A stretch of 64,000 nucleotides of DNA from Roseicitreum antarcticum (GTDB lineage Bacteria > Pseudomonadota > Alphaproteobacteria > Rhodobacterales > Rhodobacteraceae): assembly GCF_014681765.1 (NCBI RefSeq), contig NZ_CP061498.1, positions 2,555,501-2,619,500 of the forward strand, given 5' to 3'. Of this stretch, positions 1-8,524 are shown piece after piece. Both the position numbers and the translations under genes were made by a program. Numbering within the stretch: the first letter of the stretch is position 1; each line of letters starts with the position of its first letter. The notes beneath the pieces were generated by a model. It saw nothing but the letters and a program-made list of their open reading frames with translations. It made no database searches and had not been told where the DNA came from.

Positions 1-951
1 GTGCGCCCCGCCTGCCATGGGTTCAGAGATGATGAGCCGTCCGCCCGCAGGCAGCGCCGCAAAGACCTGGGCCAGCAACGTGTCGACGGTGGCGTCGTCG
101 TGGTCATAGAGTACCCGGATCAGCGACATGGCATCGGCCCCGCCGGGGATCGCGTCGTCGCGGAAGCTGCCGGGGTGCAGGGCGACGCGTGCGCCAAGAC
201 CGTGCTGGGCCAGCCGCGCCCGGGCTGCGTCCATCACCTGTGGCAAGTCCATGAGTTCAAGGGATAATTCTGGATATTGTTGCGCTACATGCTGCAGGAA
301 AACCCCACTCCCGCCGCCGATATCCATCAATTTTGCAGCGCCGCGCAGGTCTGTCTGCGTTAAGGTTTCCATCGCCACCAGCGCCTGGCTGTCGGCCATA
401 AGTTGCGAGTACCGGCCTGCATCGGCGGGGGCGATGCCGCTGTCCGCGCCGAAGACATAGGGCCAGAAATGCGCGAGCTCGGTATCCTTCTCGCCCCTCA
501 GGACCGCCAGTGGGTCGGCCATATCCCGGTAGAATATTGCGTGGTGCCGAATCATATCGGTCAGTCCGGGCACACCTGGAATTGCCGCGCCACGCAGGCT
601 GGTCTGGAATTTTTCGCCGCTTGTACGGCGCATCAGACCCAGCGCTGTGGCGGCCAGCAGCAGTGCCTCCATCCGTTGCGCGGGCAGGTCTGGCAGGTCG
701 CCAGAGGCAAGGGGGGTGTCGCGCAAACGGATCAGAAGATCTAGTTCGACCAAGGCGAACAGCACCTGACTGTAAACAAACCCTGACATCAGGTCAAAAA
801 TCGCCGACCCCTCGGCCCGCGTGCGTCGCCGGGTCAGGGGAAAGCGCGCCGCCCATGCCTGAAAAGCGGGTCTGCCCACCAGCCGGTTCAACCGCCCGCG
901 CCAGCCCTGCGGCGTGGGCGCGTGCACTGGCGTCGGCTGGTCAAAGGCCAC
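1..951 (-). CDS. crtF: CrtF, hydroxyneurosporene (demethylspheroidene) O-methyltransferase, 3' part missing
   Basis: SAM-dependent methyltransferase that O-methylates the 1-hydroxy group of acyclic carotenoids in the spheroidene pathway. The frame stays open from GTG at 951 to the window edge (317 codons), so the C-terminus lies outside. The methyltransferase fold is visible: a dimerisation/helical N-terminal half (FDLMSGFVYSQVLFALVEL) and then the SAM loop MDIGGGSGVFLQHV about 230 residues in, followed by the acidic LMDLPQV strand end. The GTG lies four bases after the crtE stop, in the same frame as crtE, and the crtE stop blocks any longer version, so the start is well fixed. Co-transcribed with crtE. 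In related bacteria bchCXYZ and puf genes follow; those would be off the left edge. Confidence 0.9.
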   Translation of the reverse strand, partial: MAFDQPTPVHAPTPQGWRGRLNRLVGRPAFQAWAARFPLTRRRTRAEGSAIFDLMSGFVYSQVLFALVELDLLIRLRDTPLASGDLPDLPAQRMEALLLAATALGLMRRTSGEKFQTSLRGAAIPGVPGLTDMIRHHAIFYRDMADPLAVLRGEKDTELAHFWPYVFGADSGIAPADAGRYSQLMADSQALVAMETLTQTDLRGAAKLMDIGGGSGVFLQHVAQQYPELSLELMDLPQVMDAARARLAQHGLGARVALHPGSFRDDAIPGGADAMSLIRVLYDHDDATVDTLLAQVFAALPAGGRLIISEPMAGGAH

Positions 952-954
952 GGA

Positions 955-1839
955 TCAGGCCTTCATGCTGCGCGCCGGGGCGACCGGGGTCAGGCGTTCG
1001 GCATAGGCGTTGACCATCTTGGCCAACTGCGCCTCGCCGGGGCAGGACGGGATGGATGAAATCGCGCCGCCCAAAATGTCCTTCAGCCGCCGGATCGCCC
1101 CTTGCACCCCCAATTCGGACACCGCGTTGGGGCGGTTGTGCATCTGGTCTTGCCCGGCGGGTTTGCCCAGGGCGTCAGCATCGTAAAGCACATCGCGCAG
1201 GTCATCAGCGACCTGAAAAGCCTCGCCGATGCGCGCGCCCAGTTCTTCCCAGGGCTCTGCATCTTGCCCCGCTGCAACGGCGCCCATCTGGGTGGCGGCA
1301 ACGAACAGCGCGCCGGTCTTGGCGCGGTGATAGGCAGACAGGTCGATCTGATCTTCGCTTTCCCAGCCTTGTCCGGCGCAGATCCCGCCCGGCATGCCAG
1401 TGGTGCGCGCGAGGATCAGCGACAATTGTGCTGCGCGCGTGGGGTGGTCGCGCATCGCCAGGGCAAGGGTATGGAAGGCGAGGACGATCAGACTATCGCC
1501 GGTCAGGACCGCCAGTGGTTGGTTGTAGGCGCGAAAGACCGTCGGCTTGCCGCGCCGCTGGTCGGCATTGTCGAAACACGGCAGATCGTCGTGCACCAGG
1601 GATCCGCAATGGATCAGCTCCAGCGCCGCCGCCGCGTCATCTGCCAGACCGGGCGCATCATCGCCGCATGCGCTGGCCACCGCCATGAGAATCGTCGGCC
1701 GGATGCGGGCCCCCCCGGGAAACACCGCATATTCCAACGCGCTGGCAAGCCGTGGTGGCGTCTTATATACTGCACCTGCGCCCTGCCCATGGTTGATGGC
1801 GCGGGTGATGGCGGCTTCGATCCGGTGGGACAAGGGCAT
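955..1839 (-). CDS. crtE: CrtE, geranylgeranyl diphosphate synthase
   Basis: Polyprenyl synthase (294 aa) making geranylgeranyl diphosphate from farnesyl-PP and IPP, the precursor of carotenoids and the bacteriochlorophyll tail. The first aspartate-rich motif, HDDLPCFDNADQRRG, is near residues 83-97 (DD at 84-85) and the second, ADDLRD, near 211-216. The length fits the family. The start ATG at 1839 has a GGAG ribosome site about 7 bases upstream; this site overlaps the first PpsR box. The open frame continues far upstream through crtD, but that part is a shadow. First gene of crtEF, divergent from crtD. Confidence 0.95.
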   Translation of the reverse strand: MPLSHRIEAAITRAINHGQGAGAVYKTPPRLASALEYAVFPGGARIRPTILMAVASACGDDAPGLADDAAAALELIHCGSLVHDDLPCFDNADQRRGKPTVFRAYNQPLAVLTGDSLIVLAFHTLALAMRDHPTRAAQLSLILARTTGMPGGICAGQGWESEDQIDLSAYHRAKTGALFVAATQMGAVAAGQDAEPWEELGARIGEAFQVADDLRDVLYDADALGKPAGQDQMHNRPNAVSELGVQGAIRRLKDILGGAISSIPSCPGEAQLAKMVNAYAERLTPVAPARSMKA

Positions 1840-1841
1840 GG

Positions 1842-1904
1842 TGTAACTCCAATCTGACACTTGTAAGATAGACGATACATTTAAGTTGTAAATACAAATT
1901 GACA
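1842..1904. promoter_or_regulatory. crtE/crtD divergent control region with three PpsR/CrtJ-type boxes
   Basis: The 69 bp between crtE and crtD contain three exact TGT-N12-ACA sites: 1842-1859 (TGTAACTCCAATCTGACA), 1862-1879 (TGTAAGATAGACGATACA) and 1887-1904 (TGTAAATACAAATTGACA). Start-to-start distances are 20 and 25 bp. TGT-N12-ACA is the known operator of PpsR/CrtJ, the aerobic/light repressor of photosynthesis genes. The first box sits over the crtE ribosome site and the third ends four bases before the upstream crtD ATG, so binding would be expected to shut both operons. Confidence 0.85.
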
Positions 1905-1908
1905 CTTT

Positions 1909-3378
1909 ATGGTCCGAACAATGAATGAAACGCCTCATATTGCCATCATTGGCGCAGGTCTCGGCGGCCTCTCGGCGGCCTTGCGTCTGGCGCATGCAGG
2001 CGCGCGCGTCACTGTGCTGGAGGCACAGCCGGGCCCGGGCGGCAAGATGCGCACGCTGCCCAGTGCGCTTGGCCCGGTGGATGCCGGGCCAACGGTCCTG
2101 ACGCTGCGCGGCGTGTTCGACCAATTGTTTGCCGATGTCGGTTTGCTGCTGGAGGATCATGTAACCCTGACGCGTGAGCCGCTGCTGGCGCGGCATTTCT
2201 GGCGCGATTGCAGCATGCTGGACCTGACCGGCGCGATGCAGGCCGATGCTGATGCGATCGGCGCCTTCGCGGGTGCGCAGGCAGCGCGGGAATTCCGGGC
2301 GTTTCACGCCGAGACCCGCGCGCTTTTTGCTGCATTCGACGCGCCGATGATGCAGGCGGCAAAGCCCCGGTTGGGCCGCATCGCGCTGAATGCCCTCACA
2401 ACGCCAGCCATATGGCGGGCGCTGGGGCCGCGCACCACGCTGGCGCGCCGACTGGCGGCGCAATTTGCCGACCCGCGCCTGCGGCAGTTGTTCGGGCGAT
2501 ATGCCACCTATGTGGGTGGCGTGCCTGGGGCCGCACCTGCCGTGCTGTCGCTGATCTGGCAGGCAGAGGCGGCGGGCGTCTGGCGCGTGCAGGGCGGCAT
2601 GCACCGGCTGGCGCAGGCGATGGCGCGGCTGGCGGGCGACCGGGGTGCGCAATTGTCCTACAATTCGCGTGTGACCGAGATTGCCGACAATGGCCGCCGC
2701 ATCACGCTGGAGAGTGGCGCCCAGATGGATGTCGATGCCACGCTGTTCAACGGTGATCCGCAGGCGCTGGCGCGGGGGCTGCTGGGCTGGACCCCGCGGC
2801 ATGCGCTGCCACGGTCTGCCACCCGGCGGCGCAGTCTGTCGGCCCATGTCTGGGCGTTCGCCGCCACGGCGAACCGCAACGATCTGGTGCATCACAACGT
2901 GTTTTTCGGCGATGACCCGGCGGCAGAGTTCGGTCCGATCCTGCGCAACCGGATGCCGGACGATCCGACGCTTTATGTCTGCAAGCAAGATGACGGGGAA
3001 CACGCGCGGTTTGAGATCGTGATGAATGCCGCCCCCACCACCCGCCATCCCCCTGAACCGACCGAGGCCGCATTATGCCAGACCCTGATCTTCGACAATC
3101 TGGCCCGGCACGGCCTGACCTTCACGCCGATGCCCGAGGTGACTGCACTGACCACGCCGAGCGCGTTCGCAGCGCTGCACCCGGGGTCGGACGGATCCCT
3201 TTACGGGCGCAGCCCACACGGGCTTCTGGCGGCGTTTCAGCGCCCCACGGCGCGGACGCGGATGAAGCGTCTCTATCTGGCGGGGGGCGGGGCGCATCCG
3301 GGGGCGGGGGTGCCCATGGCGACCTTATCCGGGCAGCACGCGGCCGCGGCGATCATGCGCGACCTTGGTTTGACCTAG
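1909..3378 (+). CDS. crtD: CrtD, methoxyneurosporene (hydroxyneurosporene) dehydrogenase
   Basis: FAD-dependent phytoene-desaturase-family enzyme (489 aa) that introduces the C-3,4 double bond in acyclic carotenoids. The N-terminal dinucleotide fold IIGAGLGGLSAALRLAHAG is at residues 9-28, followed by the VLEAQPGPGGKM loop. The C-terminal carotenoid-desaturase signature LYLAGGGAHPGAGVPMATLSG is present. Two starts are possible, ATG 1909 and ATG 1921; neither has a clear Shine-Dalgarno, and 1921 leaves more room to the third PpsR box. It overlaps the crtC frame at its end, which is typical of the crtDC pair. Confidence 0.93.
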   Translation: MVRTMNETPHIAIIGAGLGGLSAALRLAHAGARVTVLEAQPGPGGKMRTLPSALGPVDAGPTVLTLRGVFDQLFADVGLLLEDHVTLTREPLLARHFWRDCSMLDLTGAMQADADAIGAFAGAQAAREFRAFHAETRALFAAFDAPMMQAAKPRLGRIALNALTTPAIWRALGPRTTLARRLAAQFADPRLRQLFGRYATYVGGVPGAAPAVLSLIWQAEAAGVWRVQGGMHRLAQAMARLAGDRGAQLSYNSRVTEIADNGRRITLESGAQMDVDATLFNGDPQALARGLLGWTPRHALPRSATRRRSLSAHVWAFAATANRNDLVHHNVFFGDDPAAEFGPILRNRMPDDPTLYVCKQDDGEHARFEIVMNAAPTTRHPPEPTEAALCQTLIFDNLARHGLTFTPMPEVTALTTPSAFAALHPGSDGSLYGRSPHGLLAAFQRPTARTRMKRLYLAGGGAHPGAGVPMATLSGQHAAAAIMRDLGLT

Positions 3379-3419
3379 AGGTTCCGCCAAACGGCTATGC
3401 CTGGTGGTATGTCGATGGC

Positions 3420-4292
3420 GTGTCGGATTGCGGAACGCGGGCGGTTTCGGTGATCGGGTTCATCGGCTCGGTCTTCTCGCCGTGGTATCGCTGGTCGGGG
3501 CGGCGCAATCCGGCGGATCATTGCTGCATGAATGTTGTGACCTATGGCCCCGGTGGGCGCTGGACCATGACCGACCGGGGGGCGGCTGCGCTGCACACAA
3601 CGGGCGACACGCTGCGGATCGGCCCCAGCCAGATGCACTGGAACGGCGATGCGCTGTTGATTGATTTCGATGAGGCGACGCTGCCGCATCCCGGGCGCCT
3701 GCAGGGCCGTATTACCCTGACACCCGCCGCGCTGACAGGGGTAGAGGCCGCGCTGACACCTCAGGGAACCCATATCTGGCGGCCCTTTGCCCCAGTGTCG
3801 CGCATCCGGGTCGAGATTGATCGCAAGGGTTGGTCGTGGGAAGGCCACGGCTATTTCGACGCGAATTTTGGCACGGCGGCACTGGAAGATGATTTCAGCT
3901 ACTGGACATGGGGGCGGTTCGCGGCGCGCGACGGGGCGCATCTGTTCTATGATGCGACGCGGCGCGATGGGTCCGATCTTGGCCTTGCGCTGCATGTAGA
4001 CCGCGACGGGACGGTGACGCAACGCACAGCGCCACCAAAGGCACCCTTGCGGCGATCTGGCTGGCTGGTGCGGCGCGAAACCCGTGCCGACCCGGGCCAT
4101 CCGGCGCGGCAGGTGAAACCCATGCTGGACGCACCGTTCTACACCCGGTCCGTGGTAGAGACCCGTCTGCATGGCGAGGTCTGCACCGGCGTGCATGAGG
4201 CGCTGGATCTGGACCGCTTCCGCTCGCCCTTGCTGAAGCCGATGCTGGCGGTGAAAGTGCCGCGCCGCCGGGGCTGGCCCGCGGGGAGGTGA
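3420..4292 (+). CDS. crtC: CrtC, acyclic carotenoid 1,2-hydratase (hydroxyneurosporene synthase); start uncertain
   Basis: Cofactor-free hydratase that adds water to the terminal double bond of neurosporene or lycopene in the spheroidene pathway. Family features are the block GFIGSVFSPWYRWSGR, the GHGYFDANFGTAALEDDFSYW block and the C-terminal DAPFYTRSVVET. The start given is a GTG; GTG 3450 (just before IGFIGSVF) is an alternative giving 280 aa. Family-like sequence (WFDLEVPPNGYAWWYVDG) already begins near 3366, inside the crtD 3' end, and there is no ATG, GTG or TTG in this frame between the distant ATG at 3075 and 3420. Either a rare start, frameshifting from an ATG at 3354 in the crtD frame, or a sequence error explains this. 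Confidence 0.88.
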   Translation: MSDCGTRAVSVIGFIGSVFSPWYRWSGRRNPADHCCMNVVTYGPGGRWTMTDRGAAALHTTGDTLRIGPSQMHWNGDALLIDFDEATLPHPGRLQGRITLTPAALTGVEAALTPQGTHIWRPFAPVSRIRVEIDRKGWSWEGHGYFDANFGTAALEDDFSYWTWGRFAARDGAHLFYDATRRDGSDLGLALHVDRDGTVTQRTAPPKAPLRRSGWLVRRETRADPGHPARQVKPMLDAPFYTRSVVETRLHGEVCTGVHEALDLDRFRSPLLKPMLAVKVPRRRGWPAGR

Positions 4293-4325
4293 CGCCATTT
4301 TACGACGTTGAGGCAGCGCGCTGTT

Positions 4326-5594
4326 CTACCGGCGGCGCAGTCTCTCCAGCACCTCTGGGGTGACATAGCCGTCGGGCAACAGGCCGGCGGATTGCTGGAA
4401 AGCCTGCACCGCAGCCATTGTCGCAGGGCCGATGCGCCCGTCGATTCCCGCCGTGTCATATCCCAGCGCATTCAGGCGGCGCTGCACTTCGGTCCGTTCT
4501 GACAGTGACAGGGGCCGGTCGTCGCGTGGCCAGCCCGCGCGGAACGCCCCCGCGCCCGCCAGCCGGTCGGCCAGATGCCCCACGGCGATCACATAGGCGT
4601 CTGATATGTTGTATTCCTTCAGCGCGGCAAAATTGTCATAGGCCAGCAGCGCCGGACCGCGCGCGCCTGCGGGGAACATCAGCCGGGCACGGGCGGCGTC
4701 GGGCAAAGTGCCGCCCGCCGCGCGGGTCAGCCCCAGCCGCCGCCATTCGGACACCGGCCGGGGCGCGGCCGACAGCATCTTGTCGAAACCTGCGGGCAGC
4801 AAGACTTCAACCCCCCAGGGCTGGCCCCGCGTCCAGCCCGATTCTGCGATATAGGCAGCAGCGGAAGCCAGCGCGTCTGCAGGCGCGTCCGACCAGACAT
4901 TGCGCCGCCCGTCGCCCGTGAAATCCACCGCATGGGCCATATAGCTTTCGGGCATGAACTGCGTATGCCCCATCGCGCCTGCCCAGGATCCGATCATTCG
5001 GTCAGGCGTGACCTCGCCGCCCTCGATGATCCGCAGGGCGGCGATCAGCTGTGCCTCGAAGAACGCTGCGCGCCGCCCCTCATAAGCCAGGGTCGCTAGC
5101 GCGCTGAGGGTATGGGTGCTGCCCCGGTTCGCGCCATAGCCGCTTTCCAGCCCCCAGATTGCGACGATGATTTCGGGCGCGACGCCGTAGCGCGCCTCGA
5201 TCCGCGACAAGAGGTCGGCGTGGCGCTGCAGTGCTGCGCGGCCGTCACGGATGCGCGCGTTTGATACCGCGCCGTCCAGATAATCCCAGATCGGGCGGGC
5301 GAATTCCGATTGGGCGCGGTCCAGCTGGATGATCTGCGGCAGGTAGGCGGTGGTGCGCAGGCTGCGATCCAACACGTCCGCGCTGATCCCGGCCGCGCGG
5401 GCCCGGGGGCGGAAGGCGCTTTGCCACGCGCCAAAGCTGGTGGCTTGCGGCGCGGTGCTGACGCGTGTTTCGGGGCGCGTGTCTGGCCGGGCGTCGGGCC
5501 GGGCGTCGGGCCGCGGAGACCGTTCGACATTGGCCCCCACGCATCCGGGGGCAAGCATTGTCGTCATCAGCATGATCTTGCCCCAGCCGCGCAT
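4326..5594 (-). CDS. Lytic murein transglycosylase, MltB family, with peptidoglycan-binding domain
   Basis: Cleaves the MurNAc-GlcNAc bond of peptidoglycan in the periplasm (422 aa). A hydrophobic N-terminus ends in APGC, possibly a lipoprotein signal but with a poor lipobox (Pro at -2). A low-complexity spacer of repeated RPDA/RPDT units covers residues 27-44. The MltB-type catalytic domain follows, with the probable catalytic Glu at residue 150 in IWGLESGYG and the GAMGHTQFMP motif. A PG_binding_1 domain occupies the last 60 residues (LSERTEVQRRLNALGYDTAG...). It lies tail to tail with crtC (33 bp apart) and marks the right edge of the carotenoid genes. Confidence 0.9.
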   Translation of the reverse strand: MRGWGKIMLMTTMLAPGCVGANVERSPRPDARPDARPDTRPETRVSTAPQATSFGAWQSAFRPRARAAGISADVLDRSLRTTAYLPQIIQLDRAQSEFARPIWDYLDGAVSNARIRDGRAALQRHADLLSRIEARYGVAPEIIVAIWGLESGYGANRGSTHTLSALATLAYEGRRAAFFEAQLIAALRIIEGGEVTPDRMIGSWAGAMGHTQFMPESYMAHAVDFTGDGRRNVWSDAPADALASAAAYIAESGWTRGQPWGVEVLLPAGFDKMLSAAPRPVSEWRRLGLTRAAGGTLPDAARARLMFPAGARGPALLAYDNFAALKEYNISDAYVIAVGHLADRLAGAGAFRAGWPRDDRPLSLSERTEVQRRLNALGYDTAGIDGRIGPATMAAVQAFQQSAGLLPDGYVTPEVLERLRRR

Positions 5595-5837
5595 GAAGTC
5601 CCCCAGGATTGCCGTTTTGCGCCCGACCCCGCGAAGCGGGCTGACGCCCGCCTGCCCGCACGGATTTCCGCGCGCCCCGTCGCCCGCTGCGAAGTCAGTC
5701 GGGTGCCAGACAGGTCATGTGCCGCAACCCTAACGCGATGACGGCATGCCGCAAAGCGGTGATGTCACGCCTCGGCGCTTTTCGCCGGTTGTAGCAAGGA
5801 AAGCGGGGTGCAAGCGGCCCCCTCCCGTACATCCCAG

Positions 5838-6926
5838 TCAGCTGAGCGGCACCACGCAGTCGCAGATCCGCATGCGCACACGCTCTCCAATCGCCAGTGT
5901 TGCGCCGGGGCCAGAGATGACCAGCATGCACCGCTCTCCCTCCTGCACCCAATACAGTTGATCGTGGCCCCGGAACTCTCGCCCCACGACCGAAGCGGCG
6001 CCGTCGGGGTCGGCGTCCAGCATGATCTGTTCGGGGCGCACCGCCAGTTGCACGGCCCCGTTTGCAGCGCGCGATAGCGGCAGATTGCCGAAGGCAGTGG
6101 TGACATTCATGCCATTCGCGGTACCCTGCAAGATGTTCGAACGGCCCAGGAAGCTGGCCACGAAGGCGCTGACCGGGTTGCGGTAGATCTCATCGGGGGT
6201 GCCGATCTGCACGACGCGCCCGGCCTCGATCACCGCGATGCGGTCGGCCATGGCCATCGCTTCTTCCTGATCGTGGGTTACCAAAATCCCGGCAGAGCCC
6301 GCGTTGTTCAGCAGTTTGCGCACCTCTTGCCGGGTTTCCACCCGCATGGCTGCATCGAGGTTCGAAAACGGTTCATCCATCAAGATCAAGGGCGGCGCCA
6401 CCGCGAGCGTGCGCGCCAGCGCCACGCGCTGTTGCTGTCCGCCCGACAGCTCATGCGGGCGGCGGCGGCCCAGCCCCGTCAGCCCGACCAGCGCCAGCAT
6501 TTCCTCGGCCCGCGCGATGGCGTCAGGTCTGGTCATCTGCCGCAGGCCGAATTTTACGTTGTCCAGCACGTTGAGATGTGGAAACAGCGCGTAGTCCTGA
6601 AACACGAAGCCGATGCCGCGCTGTTCGGGGGGCAGGCGGGTGATGTCGCGGCCGCGCAGGGTGATTGTGCCGGCATCGGGCGCCTCGAACCCGCCGATCA
6701 TCCGCAGCGTGGTGGTCTTGCCGCAGCCCGAGGGGCCCAGCAACGCCAGCAATTCCCCCTCACCCAAGGTGAAACTGACGCGTTCCACGGCGGGCGCGGC
6801 CTCGGGCGTGAAGCGGCGATGCAGCTGCGATACCTCCAACAGCACCTTGAAGGGCTTGGGGCGATAGCCCAGCGGGCTTGCCTCGGCGGGCATCTTGAAG
6901 GTCAGGGTCTTGTGCAGTTGGTTCAT
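5838..6926 (-). CDS. Fe(III) ABC transporter, ATP-binding protein (FbpC/AfuC type)
   Basis: ATPase subunit (362 aa) energising periplasmic iron uptake. Walker A GPSGCGKTT is at residues 64-72, the ABC signature is LSGGQQQR, Walker B is LILMDEPFSNLD, and the H-loop is VTHDQEEAM. A C-terminal TOBE-like domain starts near residue 270. About 28 residues precede the usual family start (VLLEVSQLHRRF), so the true start may lie later. Third gene of the iron operon, two bases after the permease. The 243 bp downstream to the transglycosylase gene show no clear terminator. Confidence 0.88.
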   Translation of the reverse strand: MNQLHKTLTFKMPAEASPLGYRPKPFKVLLEVSQLHRRFTPEAAPAVERVSFTLGEGELLALLGPSGCGKTTTLRMIGGFEAPDAGTITLRGRDITRLPPEQRGIGFVFQDYALFPHLNVLDNVKFGLRQMTRPDAIARAEEMLALVGLTGLGRRRPHELSGGQQQRVALARTLAVAPPLILMDEPFSNLDAAMRVETRQEVRKLLNNAGSAGILVTHDQEEAMAMADRIAVIEAGRVVQIGTPDEIYRNPVSAFVASFLGRSNILQGTANGMNVTTAFGNLPLSRAANGAVQLAVRPEQIMLDADPDGAASVVGREFRGHDQLYWVQEGERCMLVISGPGATLAIGERVRMRICDCVVPLS

Positions 6927-6928
6927 GG

Positions 6929-8524
6929 CTAACTCCCGGCCTTACGGTCATGCCGCAAAACGAAGCCGACGAAAACCGCAGAAAACGCGATGATGGCTGC
7001 GGCATAGGGCGCGGCATCGACCAGCATGCCTTCGGATGTGCGCGAGAACATGGTGATCGCCAGCGGCCGGAACCCGGTGGGTGACAGAAGGAAGGCGATC
7101 GGCAGTTCCTTCATGGCGATGACAAAGACCAGCACCATGCCCGCGATCACGCCGGGGCGGATGGTGGGCAGCGTCACATGCCAGAACGTGGCCGGGCCGC
7201 TGTAGCCCAGGGCGCGCGCAGCCTCTTCGACCGACGGCCGGGACTGATAAAGCGCCGAGCGGATCGGCCCCAGCGCCAACGCCAGGAAGTTCAGGGCGTA
7301 GACCATGATCAGCAGCGCGTAGGTCTGGTACAGGAACTGCGCGCCCTGAAGCGAGAAAAAGACGAAGGCCAGCGCGAAGGCCAGCGGTGGCACGGCATAG
7401 CCGACAAAGCCGATGCGATTGATGAAGGTCGACAGCCGCGAGGGATAGCGCACTGCCAGCACCGCCATGGGCAGCGCCAGCGCCGCCGCCAGCGCTGCCG
7501 AAGGCACTGCGACCGACAGCGATTGCCCGAAGGCCTGCAACAGGTCCGGCAGCACCGGGCCAACCGGCGAGCGCGTCATCCAAAAGGTCAGCACCGCCAC
7601 CGGCAATCCGATGGAGGCGGTGACAACCAAGGCAACAAAGCCCCAGCCTGCGATCTGCCCGCCACGGGACAGCCGCACGCGGCGCGGTCCCGACCCGCTG
7701 CCCGATCCGGTGCGGGCATAATGCGCGCCCTCGCGCAGGCGGCTTTCCCACCAAACAACGCTCAGCGCGATGGCGATCAGCATCAGCGCCAGCCAACTGG
7801 CATACAGCCGGTCAAACGCCACCGAATATTGGGTGTAGATGACAGATGAGAAGACATCATATCGCATCAACGCCACTGCGCCGAAATCGCCCAGCACATA
7901 GAGGCCCACCACCAGCCATCCGGCACCCAGCGCGGGCAGCAGGTGGGGCAGGGTGACGCGCAGGAACACTTCGCGCGGGGTAGCACCCAGCGCGCGGGCC
8001 GATTCCTCAAGGCTGGCATCCAGCCCGCTGAAGGCGGCGCGCAGGTTGAGGTACAGGTAGGGGAATGTATAAAGCGACAGTGCCAGGGTGGCGCCCCACC
8101 AGCCCTGCGGGCGCGGCAGGGTGACGCCGAAAATCTGGTTGAGAAAACCGTAGTTTCCCGCCAACCCGATCAGCGCATAGGCCATCACATAGCCCGGCAC
8201 CGCTAGCGGCAGCACCACCAGCACATTGACGACGCGGCGTGCCTTGAGGTTGGTGCGGCTGACCAGCCATGCCAGCGGCAGCGCCATGAAGGTGCTGAGC
8301 ACCAGCACCCCTGCCACCAGCGCTGCGGTATTGACGATCAGTTGCCCGGTGCGCGGGCGCATGATCAGCGCCCAGATGGTGGCGAAATCTGCCTCGGACG
8401 CGCGCAGGACCAGATAGCTGAGGGGCAAAAGCATCAAAACCCCGGTCAGAAGACCGAGGCTTGAAAAAATCACGCGGGCCGCCGGAAGTCGGCGGCCCGG
8501 GAAAGTGGTGGTGCTGGCGCTCAA
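6929..8524 (-). CDS. Fe(III) ABC transporter, fused two-domain permease (FbpB type)
   Basis: Inner-membrane permease (531 aa) with two homologous halves of about six membrane helices each. Each half carries a binding-protein-dependent transport EAA loop: EESARALGATPREVF in the first half and EEAARALGYSGPATF in the second. This double permease is standard for the ferric-iron FbpABC/SfuABC class. The start is TTG at 8524, overlapping the TGA of the binding-protein gene by four bases; a shorter start is possible but coupling favours this one. Confidence 0.88.
   Translation of the reverse strand: MSASTTTFPGRRLPAARVIFSSLGLLTGVLMLLPLSYLVLRASEADFATIWALIMRPRTGQLIVNTAALVAGVLVLSTFMALPLAWLVSRTNLKARRVVNVLVVLPLAVPGYVMAYALIGLAGNYGFLNQIFGVTLPRPQGWWGATLALSLYTFPYLYLNLRAAFSGLDASLEESARALGATPREVFLRVTLPHLLPALGAGWLVVGLYVLGDFGAVALMRYDVFSSVIYTQYSVAFDRLYASWLALMLIAIALSVVWWESRLREGAHYARTGSGSGSGPRRVRLSRGGQIAGWGFVALVVTASIGLPVAVLTFWMTRSPVGPVLPDLLQAFGQSLSVAVPSAALAAALALPMAVLAVRYPSRLSTFINRIGFVGYAVPPLAFALAFVFFSLQGAQFLYQTYALLIMVYALNFLALALGPIRSALYQSRPSVEEAARALGYSGPATFWHVTLPTIRPGVIAGMVLVFVIAMKELPIAFLLSPTGFRPLAITMFSRTSEGMLVDAAPYAAAIIAFSAVFVGFVLRHDRKAGS

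Noticed and set aside
955-3048. 697-codon minus-strand frame covering crtE and the opposite strand of crtD
   Set aside because: Only the crtE part (955-1839) has polyprenyl-synthase motifs and a ribosome site. The rest is antisense to crtD with Arg/Gln/His-rich composition typical of GC-rich shadows.
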